A stretch of DNA of 54,935 nucleotides, from assembly GCA_944389815.1 (NCBI GenBank), contig CALXNS010000066.1:1-54935 (forward strand), in the 5' to 3' direction. Every line of letters begins with the position of its first letter. Positions within the stretch are counted from its first letter, which is position 1. Under the pieces are notes generated by a model. It was not told where the DNA came from, did not search any database, and worked only from the letters and a program-made list of their open reading frames with translations. This stretch comes from an uncultured Victivallis sp. (GTDB taxonomy: Bacteria; Verrucomicrobiota; Lentisphaeria; Victivallales; Victivallaceae). Position numbers and translations under genes: made by a program. Below, piece by piece: positions 34,082 through 42,804 of this stretch.

Positions 34082-34822
34082 TCACTGATTGCCGAGCACG
34101 CCGAAATAACTCCACATCGTGCGCTGATCCCGGTAGTCGGCCAGCATTTCGGTCAGGGACTTCGTGCCGACGTGGCCGTCGACGAAGGTGAGATTTTTCA
34201 TTCCGCCATGGCGGGGGGAGGAGAACTCCATTTCCTGCTTCGAACCGCCGGCTTCCGCATTGAGGCTCTCCTGCGGATAATAGAGCCAGGGACGTGCGGA
34301 GAAGACGATCTCCCAGCTGCTCGCGTTGTCGCCGACGAGGATAAGCTGCGACGGCGTGGGCATCCGGTTGACTTTGCAGGTCATCGTCTGCGGATTGTTG
34401 ATGTCGATCCAGCCGTTCCAGTGGTGGAGGTAGACGTTCTTGCCGTAACTGATGAATTCACCGCTGCCGGTCGCATTTCCTCCCCGGTCGGCCGGACAGA
34501 AGAACGTTCCTGAATTATTGGTGTTGTCCCGCCACGTGTCCGAACTTTCACTTCCGAGATACGTGTTGATCAAATGAAACCAGTATGCATTGTTGTCCGA
34601 CGCCGCGGCGGTGTAGACCTGCCCCGGCGGGACGTAGTCGTCGTAATCGGCTTCATAACCGGCCGATGCGGTGCCGATCTGTTTGAGGTTCGACGCGCAG
34701 TTGATCTTCTGCGCCTGACTGCGGGCTTTGTTCAGCGCCGGAAGCAGCATCCCGGCCAGAATGGCGATGATCGCTATTACGACCAGCAACTCGATCAGCG
34801 TGAAGTTCCGATGTTTTTTCAT
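34082..34822 (-). CDS. Type II/IV pseudopilin with H-X9-DG C-terminal motif
   Basis: 246 residues. The N-terminal prepilin signal is [20 protein letters not shown], followed by [20 protein letters not shown], the form that is hugely expanded in Lentisphaerae and Planctomycetes. The residue before the predicted cleavage site is Asn rather than Gly, which is unusual for a standard prepilin peptidase. The C-terminal [17 protein letters not shown] is the mark of these proteins. It is the first gene after the regulated promoter of the glycan operon, so it may act as a substrate-specific surface or secretion component. GAGG precedes the start. Confidence 0.92.
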   Translation of the reverse strand: MKKHRNFTLIELLVVIAIIAILAGMLLPALNKARSQAQKINCASNLKQIGTASAGYEADYDDYVPPGQVYTAAASDNNAYWFHLINTYLGSESSDTWRDNTNNSGTFFCPADRGGNATGSGEFISYGKNVYLHHWNGWIDINNPQTMTCKVNRMPTPSQLILVGDNASSWEIVFSARPWLYYPQESLNAEAGGSKQEMEFSSPRHGGMKNLTFVDGHVGTKSLTEMLADYRDQRTMWSYFGVLGNQ

Positions 34823-34861
34823 ACCATCCTCGTTTGATTTTTTTTGAAATATGACAACTGT

Positions 34862-34872
34862 TTACTAACACT
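34862..34872 (-). promoter_or_regulatory. Operator-like element in the glycan operon promoter
   Basis: On the minus strand AGTGTTAGTAA lies 7 nt downstream of the -10 box, over the expected transcription start. The identical 11-mer, in the same orientation relative to transcription, recurs at the divergent regulator promoter (34980-34990). Probable binding site of the GntR-LacI regulator. Confidence 0.7.
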
Positions 34873-34879
34873 GAATATA

Positions 34880-34908
34880 ATTATACCCCAAATGTCATGA
34901 AAAGTCAA
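34880..34908 (-). promoter_or_regulatory. Sigma-70 promoter of the glycan operon
   Basis: On the minus strand TTGACT (34903-34908) and TATAAT (34880-34885) are separated by 17 nt. The pseudopilin start lies about 50 nt downstream of the predicted transcription start. Near-perfect consensus implies strong expression when derepressed. Confidence 0.85.
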
Positions 34909-34947
34909 TAGATGATGATAGAAAAATGTTTTTTTTGTATGAATGAG

Positions 34948-34976
34948 TTGAAAAAGAGTAAAGGAGTATATATATT
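34948..34976 (+). promoter_or_regulatory. Sigma-70 promoter of the GntR-LacI regulator
   Basis: TTGAAA (34948-34953) and TATATT (34971-34976) are 17 nt apart. Transcription would start near 34983, which excludes the GTG at 34981 as a start codon and supports translation from 35020. Confidence 0.75.
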
Positions 34977-34979
34977 GTA

Positions 34980-34990
34980 AGTGTTAGTAA
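34980..34990 (+). promoter_or_regulatory. Operator-like element at the regulator promoter
   Basis: AGTGTTAGTAA begins 3 nt after the -10 box and is identical to the element in the divergent promoter. This suggests autoregulation by the encoded repressor. Confidence 0.65.
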
Positions 34991-35019
34991 TGTTTCGATA
35001 TATTTCAGGGATGATTCCG

Positions 35020-36096
35020 ATGGAGAAGCTGGAAATATCCGATGTTCAGCGCAACGCGGCCAAGCCGCTCTATCAGCAGCTGGTCGAACGTTTGAAGACG
35101 ATGATCGCCGGAATGAGCGAACGCGGGGAGAAAATGCTTCCTTCGGAACGCGACCTGTGTCGACTCTTCGCCGTGAGTCACACCACGGTTCGGCTGGCGC
35201 TCAAGGAACTGGAGATTTCCGGACTGCTGCTGCGCGTTCCCGGGAAGGGGACGTTTCTGGCCGAGGACCCGTCCCGGACGGAAGCGGAACAACTCGTTTA
35301 CGGCGTGATTCTTGAGGAACTCGCCGAGGGGCGGATGACCGATTTCCGGCTGCGGCTGTTGAACGGCGTCGGCCAGGAGGCGAGACGGTGCGGCGTTTCC
35401 CTGATGCTCCTGAGTCAGGAAGATGAAATTTATATGACGCTCGCCCGGACCGGTCGTTTCGCAGGTGTGCTCATTACCAATCCGATGCTGCCCGAAGAGC
35501 GGCTGCGGGAATTGAAACGCATGAATCTTCCGCTGGTGACGGTCGGTCGGCCGCCGATGCGGGGCGTCGCCTGGGTGGACAACGACAACGTCGCCGCCGG
35601 CGAGGCGATGACCGAACATCTGCTCAATCGTGGTTGTCGTCATGTCGGATTCATTGGACTGGAACGCAGCTTCACCGTTACCGGGGATCGTCTGGCCGGT
35701 TACAAACGGGCATTGAGGAATCACGGTCTCACCTCCCACCGCAATCTGATCGCCTTCAAGGAGCCCGGTTCAAGAGCCGGATATCGCGAAGCGGTCGAAC
35801 TGGTGAATGCCGGGGCCGATGGAATCGTCTGTATGGACGACCTGATCGCCATGGGAGCATTGCATGGGCTGCATGAAATGGGGCGGAAGTGCCCGGAGGA
35901 GGTGGCGGTGATCGGCTGCAACAACTCCAGTTTCGTCGAATATTCGTTTCCTCCGCTCAGCTCGCTGGACATCGAACCGGAAAAAATCGGCACGGAGGCC
36001 ATCCGGGTGCTGGAACGGATCCGAAACGGCATGGAGTATCAGCAGGAAACGCTTCTGCCGTTCCAGTTGAAAATGCGCCGTTCCACCGAGCGGTGA
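35020..36096 (+). CDS. GntR-LacI hybrid transcriptional regulator
   Basis: 358 residues from the ATG at 35020, chosen because AGGG lies about 8 nt upstream and the earlier starts overlap the promoter's own start point. A GntR-type winged helix (PLYQQLVERLKTMIA, LPSERDLCRLFAVSHTTVR, VPGKGTFL) occupies about 1-80. It is joined to a LacI/ribose-binding-protein sensor domain (~95-345: GVLITNPMLPEERLRELKRM, VTVGRPP, CRHVGFIGLE, DGIVCMDDLIAMGAL, SSLDIEPEKIG). Such hybrids respond to sugars. Its divergent position and the shared operator make it the likely regulator of the glycan operon. Confidence 0.93.
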   Translation: MEKLEISDVQRNAAKPLYQQLVERLKTMIAGMSERGEKMLPSERDLCRLFAVSHTTVRLALKELEISGLLLRVPGKGTFLAEDPSRTEAEQLVYGVILEELAEGRMTDFRLRLLNGVGQEARRCGVSLMLLSQEDEIYMTLARTGRFAGVLITNPMLPEERLRELKRMNLPLVTVGRPPMRGVAWVDNDNVAAGEAMTEHLLNRGCRHVGFIGLERSFTVTGDRLAGYKRALRNHGLTSHRNLIAFKEPGSRAGYREAVELVNAGADGIVCMDDLIAMGALHGLHEMGRKCPEEVAVIGCNNSSFVEYSFPPLSSLDIEPEKIGTEAIRVLERIRNGMEYQQETLLPFQLKMRRSTER

Positions 36097-36110
36097 GATG
36101 TCAGAACGAA

Positions 36111-36152
36111 AAACGCCCTCGCATTCCGGAGACGTGTTGTCGGAACGCGGGG
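36111..36152 (-). terminator. Terminator of the pfkB-type kinase operon
   Basis: CCCTCGCATTCCG (36116-36128) pairs with CGGAACGCGGGG (36141-36152) with minor mismatches. On the minus strand CGTTTTTCG follows. It lies about 30 nt past the kinase stop and also serves as a boundary for the convergent regulator gene. Confidence 0.65.
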
Positions 36153-36180
36153 GTGGGGCTGCGGAGTAGTACCTCCGAAC

Positions 36181-37104
36181 TTAGGAACAGCTGATCCCGT
36201 TTGCCAGGCGTTCCGCTTCCGCCGGATCGAAGGACCCGGGGAAGGCCGTCAGGCAATTGGCGCTCGCCGCGCCGAGGGCGAGTCGGAATGCGTCGCCGAA
36301 ATCGCGTCCCGAAAGAATTTCGCTCATCCAGACGGCGCTGGCTGTATCGCCGCAGCCGATGGGATTGACGATTTTTTCCAGCCGCGGCAGTCGGAAGGTG
36401 TGAAATATTTTCCCGTCGCCGGCGTAAGCGTCGGAGGGGCCGTCGGTAATCGCCGCCGCGAGCACCGACGGATTGGTGAATACCTGGCGCAATCCGTCGG
36501 CAACGGACTCTTTGCCGGTCATGGCGCGCAATTCATCGGCGTTGATCTTGAGGTAAATCTTCACTCCCGTGTCGAACACCGGCTGGATGTCCCGGAACGA
36601 ATCCACCAGCACCGGTACATTAGCCCGTGCCGCCAGTTGCGCGGCCCTGGCATATAACAGCGGATCGGTCCCGGAGGGGAGGGTGCCGCAGAAGGCGGCG
36701 CCGTCGACCTCCTTCAACGCCGCTTCGAAATATTCCAGCATCCGGCTCGTCTCCGGCGTCGTCGCCGCGAAAGATGGTTCAATGATTTCGGTCATCGTCT
36801 GGGTCGCCCGGCAGAGGCAGGTTGTACAGCAGCGGGTGGCGGCGGTGGTTTCAACGTTCCAGACGTTCATGCCCTCCTTTTCCAGCGCGGCGCGGATGTA
36901 GGAGCCGTTGTCGCCGCCGGCGAACTGAATCAAACGGGCGTCGGCGGCGCCGTGAATTCGTGCCGCCCGGCAGAAATTGATCCCTTTTCCCGCCGGAAAA
37001 CTCTGCATTTCGACGGCACGGTTGATCTCCCCGTAACGGAAGCGCTCGAAGAACAACGTTTTCTGCCATGCCGGATTGGGTCCGAGGACGACGATTTTTT
37101 TCAC
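36181..37104 (-). CDS. PfkB-family sugar kinase (1-phosphofructokinase/tagatose-6-P kinase-like)
   Basis: 307 residues. FPAGKGINFCRAARIHG is the substrate-side glycine motif of the FruK/LacC branch, and NPIGCGDTASAVW carries the catalytic Asp253 and anion hole. It transfers phosphate from ATP to a phosphorylated sugar or sugar alcohol in the cytoplasm. The start is GTG at 37104, which overlaps the alcohol dehydrogenase stop as GTGA with GGAGGAG upstream. The second signature has Ile-Gly-Cys where Thr-Gly-Ala is usual. Six cysteines in a short stretch (RCCTTCLCRA) are odd. Substrate cannot be settled. Confidence 0.88.
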   Translation of the reverse strand: MKKIVVLGPNPAWQKTLFFERFRYGEINRAVEMQSFPAGKGINFCRAARIHGAADARLIQFAGGDNGSYIRAALEKEGMNVWNVETTAATRCCTTCLCRATQTMTEIIEPSFAATTPETSRMLEYFEAALKEVDGAAFCGTLPSGTDPLLYARAAQLAARANVPVLVDSFRDIQPVFDTGVKIYLKINADELRAMTGKESVADGLRQVFTNPSVLAAAITDGPSDAYAGDGKIFHTFRLPRLEKIVNPIGCGDTASAVWMSEILSGRDFGDAFRLALGAASANCLTAFPGSFDPAEAERLANGISCS

Positions 37105-38210
37105 AGTAACTCCTCCAGAATGGCGGCAACCTCCTTGTCGGAGAGGTCGCGCGGATTGCTTTTCATGCTGCCGGAACGGCAGTTTTCAACGATGAAGGCG
37201 AAATGTTCCGGTTTCAACCCGTAGCTGCGGAAATTCGACGGCAGCTTGAGCATCCGCCTCGTTCCTTCCAGCATTTGAATGAGCACTTCCGGCGTCTGTC
37301 CGATCAGTGCGGCGGAGAGTTCGCCGAGCTGTTCCCGGCAGGACGGCAGATTCCAGCGCAGCACCGTCGGCAGCAGAATCGCACAGCAGACTCCATGCGG
37401 CACATGGAGCACCGCTCCGGCCGGGTGACCGATGCCGTGTACCGCGCCGAGCCCCGACTGAGCGAAAGCCATTGCCGCAAGCATGCTGCCTTCGGCGATC
37501 AGATCGCGCGCTTCGTGACGGGCGGCGCCCTCGTCGACGGCGACGGGAAGGAAAGGAAGTATGTTGCGCGCGGCCTGCAGCGCGAGAAGTTTGCTGAAGG
37601 TATTGGCGTTACGGGAAATATAACTTTCTATCGCCTGGGTGAGCGCATCGAATCCGCTGGCCGCGGTGACCGCCGGCGGACAGTCGTAAGTAAGTTCCGG
37701 ATCGACGATCGCAACTTTCGCGAACATCGATGCATGACGCAATGATTGTTTCAATCCGGTTCCCGGGTCACTCAAAACGGCATTCGAGGTGATCTCCGCG
37801 CCGGTTCCCGCCGTCGTCGGGAGCGCGGCGAAGAAAGCGCCTCTGCCGGAAATTTTCTTTTTCCCGTAAAAATAATCCGCGACCGTGCCGGATTCCGGCA
37901 ACAGCGCCGCGGCGGCCTTGGCGCAATCCATGGCACTTCCGCCGCCGATGCCGACAATCGCAGTGGCGTTGATCTCTCGGGCCGCCTGTCGGACGCGTTC
38001 GACATCATCGAGCGGCGGTTCCGGGTGGATTCCGGAAACGATCCGACAGGGACGACCGGCCAGATCCGGCAGAAATTCCGTTTCGACCCGGGCGGCGAAG
38101 TGGGTGCCGGTGACGAAAAGAACCGGACCGTGAGGGAGCACGGAGGCAAGTTGTTTGCGGGTTCCGCGACCGAAGATGATTTTTTCAGGCAGCTGCAGTT
38201 GGTAATTCAT
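37101..38210 (-). CDS. Iron-containing alcohol dehydrogenase
   Basis: 369 residues. Type III alcohol dehydrogenase features are clear: NAD-binding GIGGGSAMDCAKAAAA, PTTAGTGAEIT, and metal-ligand segments DALTQAIESYISRNA and VHGIGHPAGAVLHVPHG. It oxidises or reduces an alcohol/aldehyde pair with NAD(P) and Fe2+. Its start overlaps the RNase III stop by ATGA and its end overlaps the sugar-kinase start, so the three are translationally coupled. Pairing with a sugar kinase suggests a shared step in sugar or diol metabolism, such as lactaldehyde or dihydroxyacetone handling; unproven. Confidence 0.92.
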   Translation of the reverse strand: MNYQLQLPEKIIFGRGTRKQLASVLPHGPVLFVTGTHFAARVETEFLPDLAGRPCRIVSGIHPEPPLDDVERVRQAAREINATAIVGIGGGSAMDCAKAAAALLPESGTVADYFYGKKKISGRGAFFAALPTTAGTGAEITSNAVLSDPGTGLKQSLRHASMFAKVAIVDPELTYDCPPAVTAASGFDALTQAIESYISRNANTFSKLLALQAARNILPFLPVAVDEGAARHEARDLIAEGSMLAAMAFAQSGLGAVHGIGHPAGAVLHVPHGVCCAILLPTVLRWNLPSCREQLGELSAALIGQTPEVLIQMLEGTRRMLKLPSNFRSYGLKPEHFAFIVENCRSGSMKSNPRDLSDKEVAAILEELL

Positions 38211-38905
38211 TTTTCCGGTTCATTCTCCACCAGGTAATTGTAAAGTTTCCGAGCTGCGGCGCTCTCCGCGAGCTTGCGGCTGGCCGCACGACCGATGCTG
38301 ATGTAATTGCGCAGCGTAAGCTCCACTTCGTAGACCGGCAGATGTTCCGGGCCGCTGGTGTGGAGAATCGCATATTCCGGAGCCACGCCCCAGCGCCGCT
38401 GGGAGTATTCCTGCAGCAGCCCCTTGGGGTTGACCGAGGATAACAAGGCATGCGGATCCGGGTACTCCTTCTCGACCAGCGCGGTAACGAACTTCCGCAC
38501 CGCGTCGAATCCGTGATCCAGATAAAACGCTCCCAGTACCGCTTCGAAGAGATCCGCCAGCGTCGAATCGCGGTCGCTGCCGCCGGATTCCTGTTCTCCC
38601 CGGCCAGAAAGCAGATATTCGCCCAGCGAACAGGCTCGCGCCAGCCGGGCGAGCGCTGACTCACGAACGAGCGCCGAACGCATCTTCGTCATCGAACCCT
38701 CGTCGCTGTCGGGATAACGATGAAAAAGGTGTTCGGTCAAAATGATTTCCAAAACGGCATCGCCGAGAAATTCCAGTCGCTGATTGTCATAGGCAAGGTT
38801 GTTCTCCACCGCATAGGAGCGATGGGTCAACGCCTCCTGCAGATGCGGCCACGCCACCCCGGGACGTCCCAGACGGCTCTTCAATTGTTCAATGTCGCGC
38901 GGCAC
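38207..38905 (-). CDS. rnc: Ribonuclease III
   Basis: 232 residues with a GTG start at 38905 preceded by GAGGAG at 7 nt; this start overlaps the end of the lipoate-ligase gene by 17 nt. The signature NQRLEFLGDAVL gives Glu45 and Asp49, and DLFEAVLGAFYLD gives Asp118 and Glu121, the four metal-binding carboxylates. A C-terminal double-stranded RNA-binding domain follows (NPKGLLQEYSQRRWG ... AASRKLAESAAARKLYNYL). It cleaves double-stranded RNA in rRNA and mRNA maturation. A longer upstream reading of the same frame is not supported. Confidence 0.95.
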   Translation of the reverse strand: MPRDIEQLKSRLGRPGVAWPHLQEALTHRSYAVENNLAYDNQRLEFLGDAVLEIILTEHLFHRYPDSDEGSMTKMRSALVRESALARLARACSLGEYLLSGRGEQESGGSDRDSTLADLFEAVLGAFYLDHGFDAVRKFVTALVEKEYPDPHALLSSVNPKGLLQEYSQRRWGVAPEYAILHTSGPEHLPVYEVELTLRNYISIGRAASRKLAESAAARKLYNYLVENEPEK

Positions 38906-39593
38906 GATTCCACTCCTCGGTACAATATTTAACCCGGGCAAGTTCTTCGGCCTGGACCACGAGTTCCGGCGGAATCTCCGCCGGGCGGAATTCGATCCGG
39001 AAATACGTCCGCAGTGCCGCAAGCAGTGCCGTGTGAAGTTTCTCCCAGTCGCCGTCGCAGACCGAGAGCCGGATGCTCCCCTGATGCAGAATGCCGTTCC
39101 GGGTCCGGCGCTGCGCGGCACCGGCATACTTCTCGCCTTCCGGCGCGACCACGTCAAACCGGCTCGGCGAAACGAAACACTGCATCGTGGCGCGATCGAC
39201 ATGAGGTGTTTCGGCCTGTTTCAGTTCCGCATGGGTGCCGAAGGAATCAAGCATCGGGAGCATCGCTTCATGGAACACCTTGTAACTCTCCATGCGGTTC
39301 AGCTCCGCAATCGGGTGATCCGGCGGCGCGATGACCGTGTAGGTGAGGTCGCAGTCGTGAAACACGTTGCCGCCGCCGGTCGGACGGCGCACGATGGTGT
39401 ATTGGGCGGCGTACCGCTCCGGGTAAAGCTGCGAACTGCCGATCGAGAGCGAGGGACGATCCCAGCGGTAGACTCGAACCAGCACGCTTCCGAACCGGGG
39501 GGCGTATTCAAGCAGCACCTCGTCGACGCTCATGTTGAAAAAGGGATCATGAACGCCGTCATCCCAGAGCAGCCATTGTTCCTTCGCCGTCAT
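38889..39593 (-). CDS. lplA: Lipoate-protein ligase A family protein
   Basis: 234 residues. The lipoate-ligase fold is shown by VRRPTGGGNVFHDCDLTYTV (69-88) and the catalytic Lys155 in KYAGAAQRRTRNGILHQGSI. It attaches lipoate or octanoate to dehydrogenase or glycine-cleavage proteins. It lacks the C-terminal accessory domain of E. coli LplA, so it could be an octanoyl- or lipoyl-transferase (LipM-like) instead. The start follows the preceding stop directly (TAAATG) and its end overlaps rnc. Confidence 0.88.
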   Translation of the reverse strand: MTAKEQWLLWDDGVHDPFFNMSVDEVLLEYAPRFGSVLVRVYRWDRPSLSIGSSQLYPERYAAQYTIVRRPTGGGNVFHDCDLTYTVIAPPDHPIAELNRMESYKVFHEAMLPMLDSFGTHAELKQAETPHVDRATMQCFVSPSRFDVVAPEGEKYAGAAQRRTRNGILHQGSIRLSVCDGDWEKLHTALLAALRTYFRIEFRPAEIPPELVVQAEELARVKYCTEEWNRAARH

Positions 39594-40436
39594 TTATCTG
39601 AGTTGATCCTTTCTGACCCGTTCCGTAAGATAGGCGGTTCGTTTGTTGAGCGCGCCGCCCTGCAGGTCGCATCCGGAAAGCGCCCGGTATCTTTCCGTAA
39701 ACGCCGCGAGCACTTCACCGGAATAAATCTTCAGTTCCGGCGCCGCCCGCAGCAGGGATGACACCACCCGGGCAAGTTCCCGCCGTCGCCGTTTGAACGG
39801 CACCGCCGCGGAATAAACCCGGCAGCCGTCGAGATCGATCACGCCCCACTCCTCTCCCGAACCATCCCGTCTGCGGCGGAAGAATAAATTCCGTAAATTC
39901 AAATCTCCGTGTTCGACGCCGGACTGATGCATTTTCACCATCATTGCGACGACCCCGTCCATGATGCGGGAATAATCCGTGTCGATCAACATCTCCCGCG
40001 TGAGTTCGAGCGCATTGCACTCCTCCGGCGCCAGCGCCGCCGTCACCAGATAGTCGCATCGCGGAATGCCGAACCTGCTCCGGCGCAGTGCCGCGAACAC
40101 TTCCGGCGTTGGAATTCCCGCTGTACGCAGCCTTTCCGCCGCCAGAAGCGCGCGTTCCGGTCGTGGGGGCCGGAACGCCCGTCGCAGTGCATTGAAGAAG
40201 CCAAGCGTATTATAACGTTTGAGAAAATACCCTTCCGCAAGAACCGCCTTGATTTTCGGCCGATCCTTGCAGATGTGCGAATCCGGTTCGTCGAGGCGAC
40301 GCAGCAACGCTTCGGGCGTATGCGAAAAATTCCAGCCGCGGCGAACCAGACCATGCAGTCCGTTTTCGCGAAACGGCATGTAGAGATCGTCGTTCTCCTG
40401 CCGGAGACCGGAATTTTCCGCCGTGCCCGAAGCCAT
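39594..40436 (-). CDS. LPS core kinase-like (WaaP/Kdo kinase family) protein
   Basis: 280 residues of the small-molecule kinase fold used for heptose or Kdo phosphorylation. KRYNTLGFFNALRRAFRPPR resembles the N-terminal lobe with the nucleotide lysine, followed by AERLRTAGIPTPEVFAAL; the catalytic loop is EHGDLNLRNLFF and the metal site VIDLDGCRV. It would phosphorylate inner-core LPS sugars in the cytoplasm, implying a Gram-negative envelope. AAGGGG lies 6 nt before the ATG; it starts 11 nt after leuB. Confidence 0.87.
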   Translation of the reverse strand: MASGTAENSGLRQENDDLYMPFRENGLHGLVRRGWNFSHTPEALLRRLDEPDSHICKDRPKIKAVLAEGYFLKRYNTLGFFNALRRAFRPPRPERALLAAERLRTAGIPTPEVFAALRRSRFGIPRCDYLVTAALAPEECNALELTREMLIDTDYSRIMDGVVAMMVKMHQSGVEHGDLNLRNLFFRRRRDGSGEEWGVIDLDGCRVYSAAVPFKRRRRELARVVSSLLRAAPELKIYSGEVLAAFTERYRALSGCDLQGGALNKRTAYLTERVRKDQLR

Positions 40437-40447
40437 TCACCGCCCCT

Positions 40448-41557
40448 TCAGAGAGCCGCAACCACCAGATCGCCGACTTCGGAGGTCGAATACCCCATCT
40501 TGCCGGCGGCCATCGATTTGAGTTTGGTTCCGGTGACGGTGGCGATGCTCTTTTCAATCGCCCTTGCGGCTTCCTTTTCGCCGAGGAAGTCGAGCATCAT
40601 CGCCGCCGCGCCGATCGCCGCGAGCGGGTTGATGACGCCAAGTCCGGTGTATTTCGGCGCGGAACCGCCGATCGGTTCGAACATGCTCACACCGGTCGGG
40701 TTGAGGTTTGCACCCGCGGAGACGCCCATGCCGCCGGAGGTCATCGCCGCGAGGTCGGTGATGATGTCGCCCATCAGATTTTCCGTGACGATTACATCGA
40801 ACCATTCCGGGTTCTTGACCATCCACATCGTGGTCGCATCGACGTGGCAATAGGCGGTTTTGACCATCGGATATTCTTTGGCCATCGCGTTGAAGGCCCG
40901 CTCCCACAAACCGCACACATAGGTGAGGACGTTGGTTTTGCCGACCAGCGTGAGCTGCGAAGTGTAACCGGCTTTCCGATCCGCCTCGGAGAGGCCGCGC
41001 CACGGATTTTCCGCCGAATGGCGCTTCTTCGCCAGTTCGAAGGCGAACTTCAGACAGCGATCGACCTGATACCGGGAATAAACCCAGTTCTGGCAGGCGA
41101 TCTCTTCAGGTGTGTCGATCATGACGTTGCCGCCCATGCCGGTGTAAACGCCGCCGGAATTCTCCCGGACGACGACGTAATCGATATCTTCGGGCTTTTT
41201 GTTGGCCAGCGGGGTCTCCACGCCCGGATAGAGTTTGACCGGGCGCAGATTGATGTATTGATCGAGATCGAAACGCAGCTTGAGCAGAATTCCTTTTTCC
41301 AGAATTCCCGGCTTCACGTCCGGATGACCAATCGCGCCAAGCAATACCGCATCATGAGCGGAAAGCTGTTCCTTCGCGTCGGCGGGAAGGGTTTCGCCGG
41401 TGGCGAGGTAGTGTTCGCCGCCCCAGTTGTAATATTTTTTCTCGGTCGTGAAACCGAACTTCCGCCCCGCGGCATCGAGAACCTTGACCGCTTCGGCGAT
41501 CACTTCCGGGCCGGTGCCGTCGCCCGGGAGAACTGCGATCTTATATTGTTTCGACAT
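40448..41557 (-). CDS. leuB: 3-isopropylmalate dehydrogenase
   Basis: 369 residues. Typical of the isopropylmalate/isocitrate dehydrogenase family: IAVLPGDGTGPEVI at the N-terminus, LRPVKLYPGVETPL, and a C-terminal EPIGGSAPKYTGLGVINPLAAI. The metal region reads VIVTENLMGDIITDLAAMTSGGMG. It makes 2-oxoisocaproate with NAD+ in leucine synthesis. leuA/C/D are not in the window, so a tartrate-dehydrogenase-like role cannot be excluded. It starts 40 nt after argG. Confidence 0.9.
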   Translation of the reverse strand: MSKQYKIAVLPGDGTGPEVIAEAVKVLDAAGRKFGFTTEKKYYNWGGEHYLATGETLPADAKEQLSAHDAVLLGAIGHPDVKPGILEKGILLKLRFDLDQYINLRPVKLYPGVETPLANKKPEDIDYVVVRENSGGVYTGMGGNVMIDTPEEIACQNWVYSRYQVDRCLKFAFELAKKRHSAENPWRGLSEADRKAGYTSQLTLVGKTNVLTYVCGLWERAFNAMAKEYPMVKTAYCHVDATTMWMVKNPEWFDVIVTENLMGDIITDLAAMTSGGMGVSAGANLNPTGVSMFEPIGGSAPKYTGLGVINPLAAIGAAAMMLDFLGEKEAARAIEKSIATVTGTKLKSMAAGKMGYSTSEVGDLVVAAL

Positions 41558-41597
41558 TTGATTTTCTCTCCTCGAATTGAAATGCCTTGCTCTCTTG

Positions 41598-42800
41598 TCA
41601 ATACCGGTGCTGCTTGCTGTTGGCCAGCACCCGCAGCCGGAGGGCGTTCAGCCGGATGAAGCCTTCGGCGTCCTTGTGATTGTAGGATTCGGTGCCTTCG
41701 AAGCTGGCGATTGAATCGTCGTACAAGCTGTATTCGCTGCGGCGGCCGGTGACGTGGCAGGCGCCCTTGAAGAGCTTCACGCGGACGTCGCCGGTGACGA
41801 ATTTCTGACTTTCGGTGATCATCACCTGCAGCATCTCCCGCTCCGGCGCGAACCAGAACCCGTTGTAAATCATGTCGGCGTAACGCGGAATCAGACTGTC
41901 GCGCAGATGCATCACCTCCCGGTCGAGCGTGATCTCCTCCAATCCGCGGTGGGCCAGGTGGAGAATCGTGCCGGCGGGGGTTTCGTAAACGCCGCGCGAC
42001 TTCATGCCGACGAAACGGTTTTCAACGATGTCGATGCGGCCGACGGCATGCTTTTTGCCGATGGCGTTGAGTTCCCGCATCAAATTGGCGGGCGAGAGTT
42101 CACGGCCGTTGACCTTCGTCGGAATTCCCTTTTCGAAGGTGATGATCACATCTTCCGGCTGATCGGCGGCCTTCGACAGCGGTTCGGTCATCACGGCGAT
42201 GTCCTCGGGGAATTCGTTCCACGGATCTTCGAGGATGCCGCCTTCGAAACTGATGTGCAGCAAATTGCGGTCCATGCTGTACGGTTTCTTGGCCGATACG
42301 GCCACCGGGATGTTGTTCGCCTTGGCGTATTCGATCATGTCGAGACGGCCGGTGAACTTCCACGCCGGATCACGCCACGCGGCGATCACCTTGATGTTCG
42401 GGTCGATCGCATTGGCGTTCAATTCGAACCGGACCTGGTCGTTTCCCTTTCCGGTCGCGCCGTGACAGATCGCGTCGGCGCCTTCGGCCTTTGCGACTTC
42501 GACCAGGCGCTTGGCGATCAGCGGCCGGGCGATCGAGGTGCCGAGCAGATAATTGTTCTCATAAATCGCGCCGCCCTGCAGCATCGGGAAGATGAAATCG
42601 CGGGCGAACTCCTCATTGAGGTCGTCGATGATGCATTTGCTTGCGCCGGTGGCGATCGCTTTGGCTTCGAGCCCGTCGAGTTCCTCGCCCTGGCCGACGT
42701 CGGCGCAGTAGCAGATCACTTCCGCCTGATAGGTTTCCTTGACCCATTTGACGATCACGGACGTGTCCAGACCGCCGGAATATGCGACTACAACTTTCAT
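41598..42800 (-). CDS. argG: Argininosuccinate synthase
   Basis: 400 residues from the ATG at 42800, chosen because AAGGAG precedes it and [19 protein letters not shown] is the family N-terminus (the ATP loop SGGLDTS is at 8-14). Further marks are [16 protein letters not shown] and [18 protein letters not shown]. It joins citrulline and aspartate with ATP to give argininosuccinate in arginine synthesis. The start lies 4 nt after the channel gene stop, so expression is linked. Confidence 0.97.
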   Translation of the reverse strand: MKVVVAYSGGLDTSVIVKWVKETYQAEVICYCADVGQGEELDGLEAKAIATGASKCIIDDLNEEFARDFIFPMLQGGAIYENNYLLGTSIARPLIAKRLVEVAKAEGADAICHGATGKGNDQVRFELNANAIDPNIKVIAAWRDPAWKFTGRLDMIEYAKANNIPVAVSAKKPYSMDRNLLHISFEGGILEDPWNEFPEDIAVMTEPLSKAADQPEDVIITFEKGIPTKVNGRELSPANLMRELNAIGKKHAVGRIDIVENRFVGMKSRGVYETPAGTILHLAHRGLEEITLDREVMHLRDSLIPRYADMIYNGFWFAPEREMLQVMITESQKFVTGDVRVKLFKGACHVTGRRSEYSLYDDSIASFEGTESYNHKDAEGFIRLNALRLRVLANSKQHRY

Positions 42801-42804
42801 TTTC

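Noticed and set aside
31873..34191. Long plus-strand frame over the GH38-like gene
   Set aside because: GH38 motifs and ATGA overlaps on the minus strand show which is real.
38906..39202. N-terminal extension of RNase III
   Set aside because: It would overlap the lipoate ligase almost half-way, has Arg/Ser-rich shadow composition, and a GTG with a strong ribosome site lies exactly at the family N-terminus.
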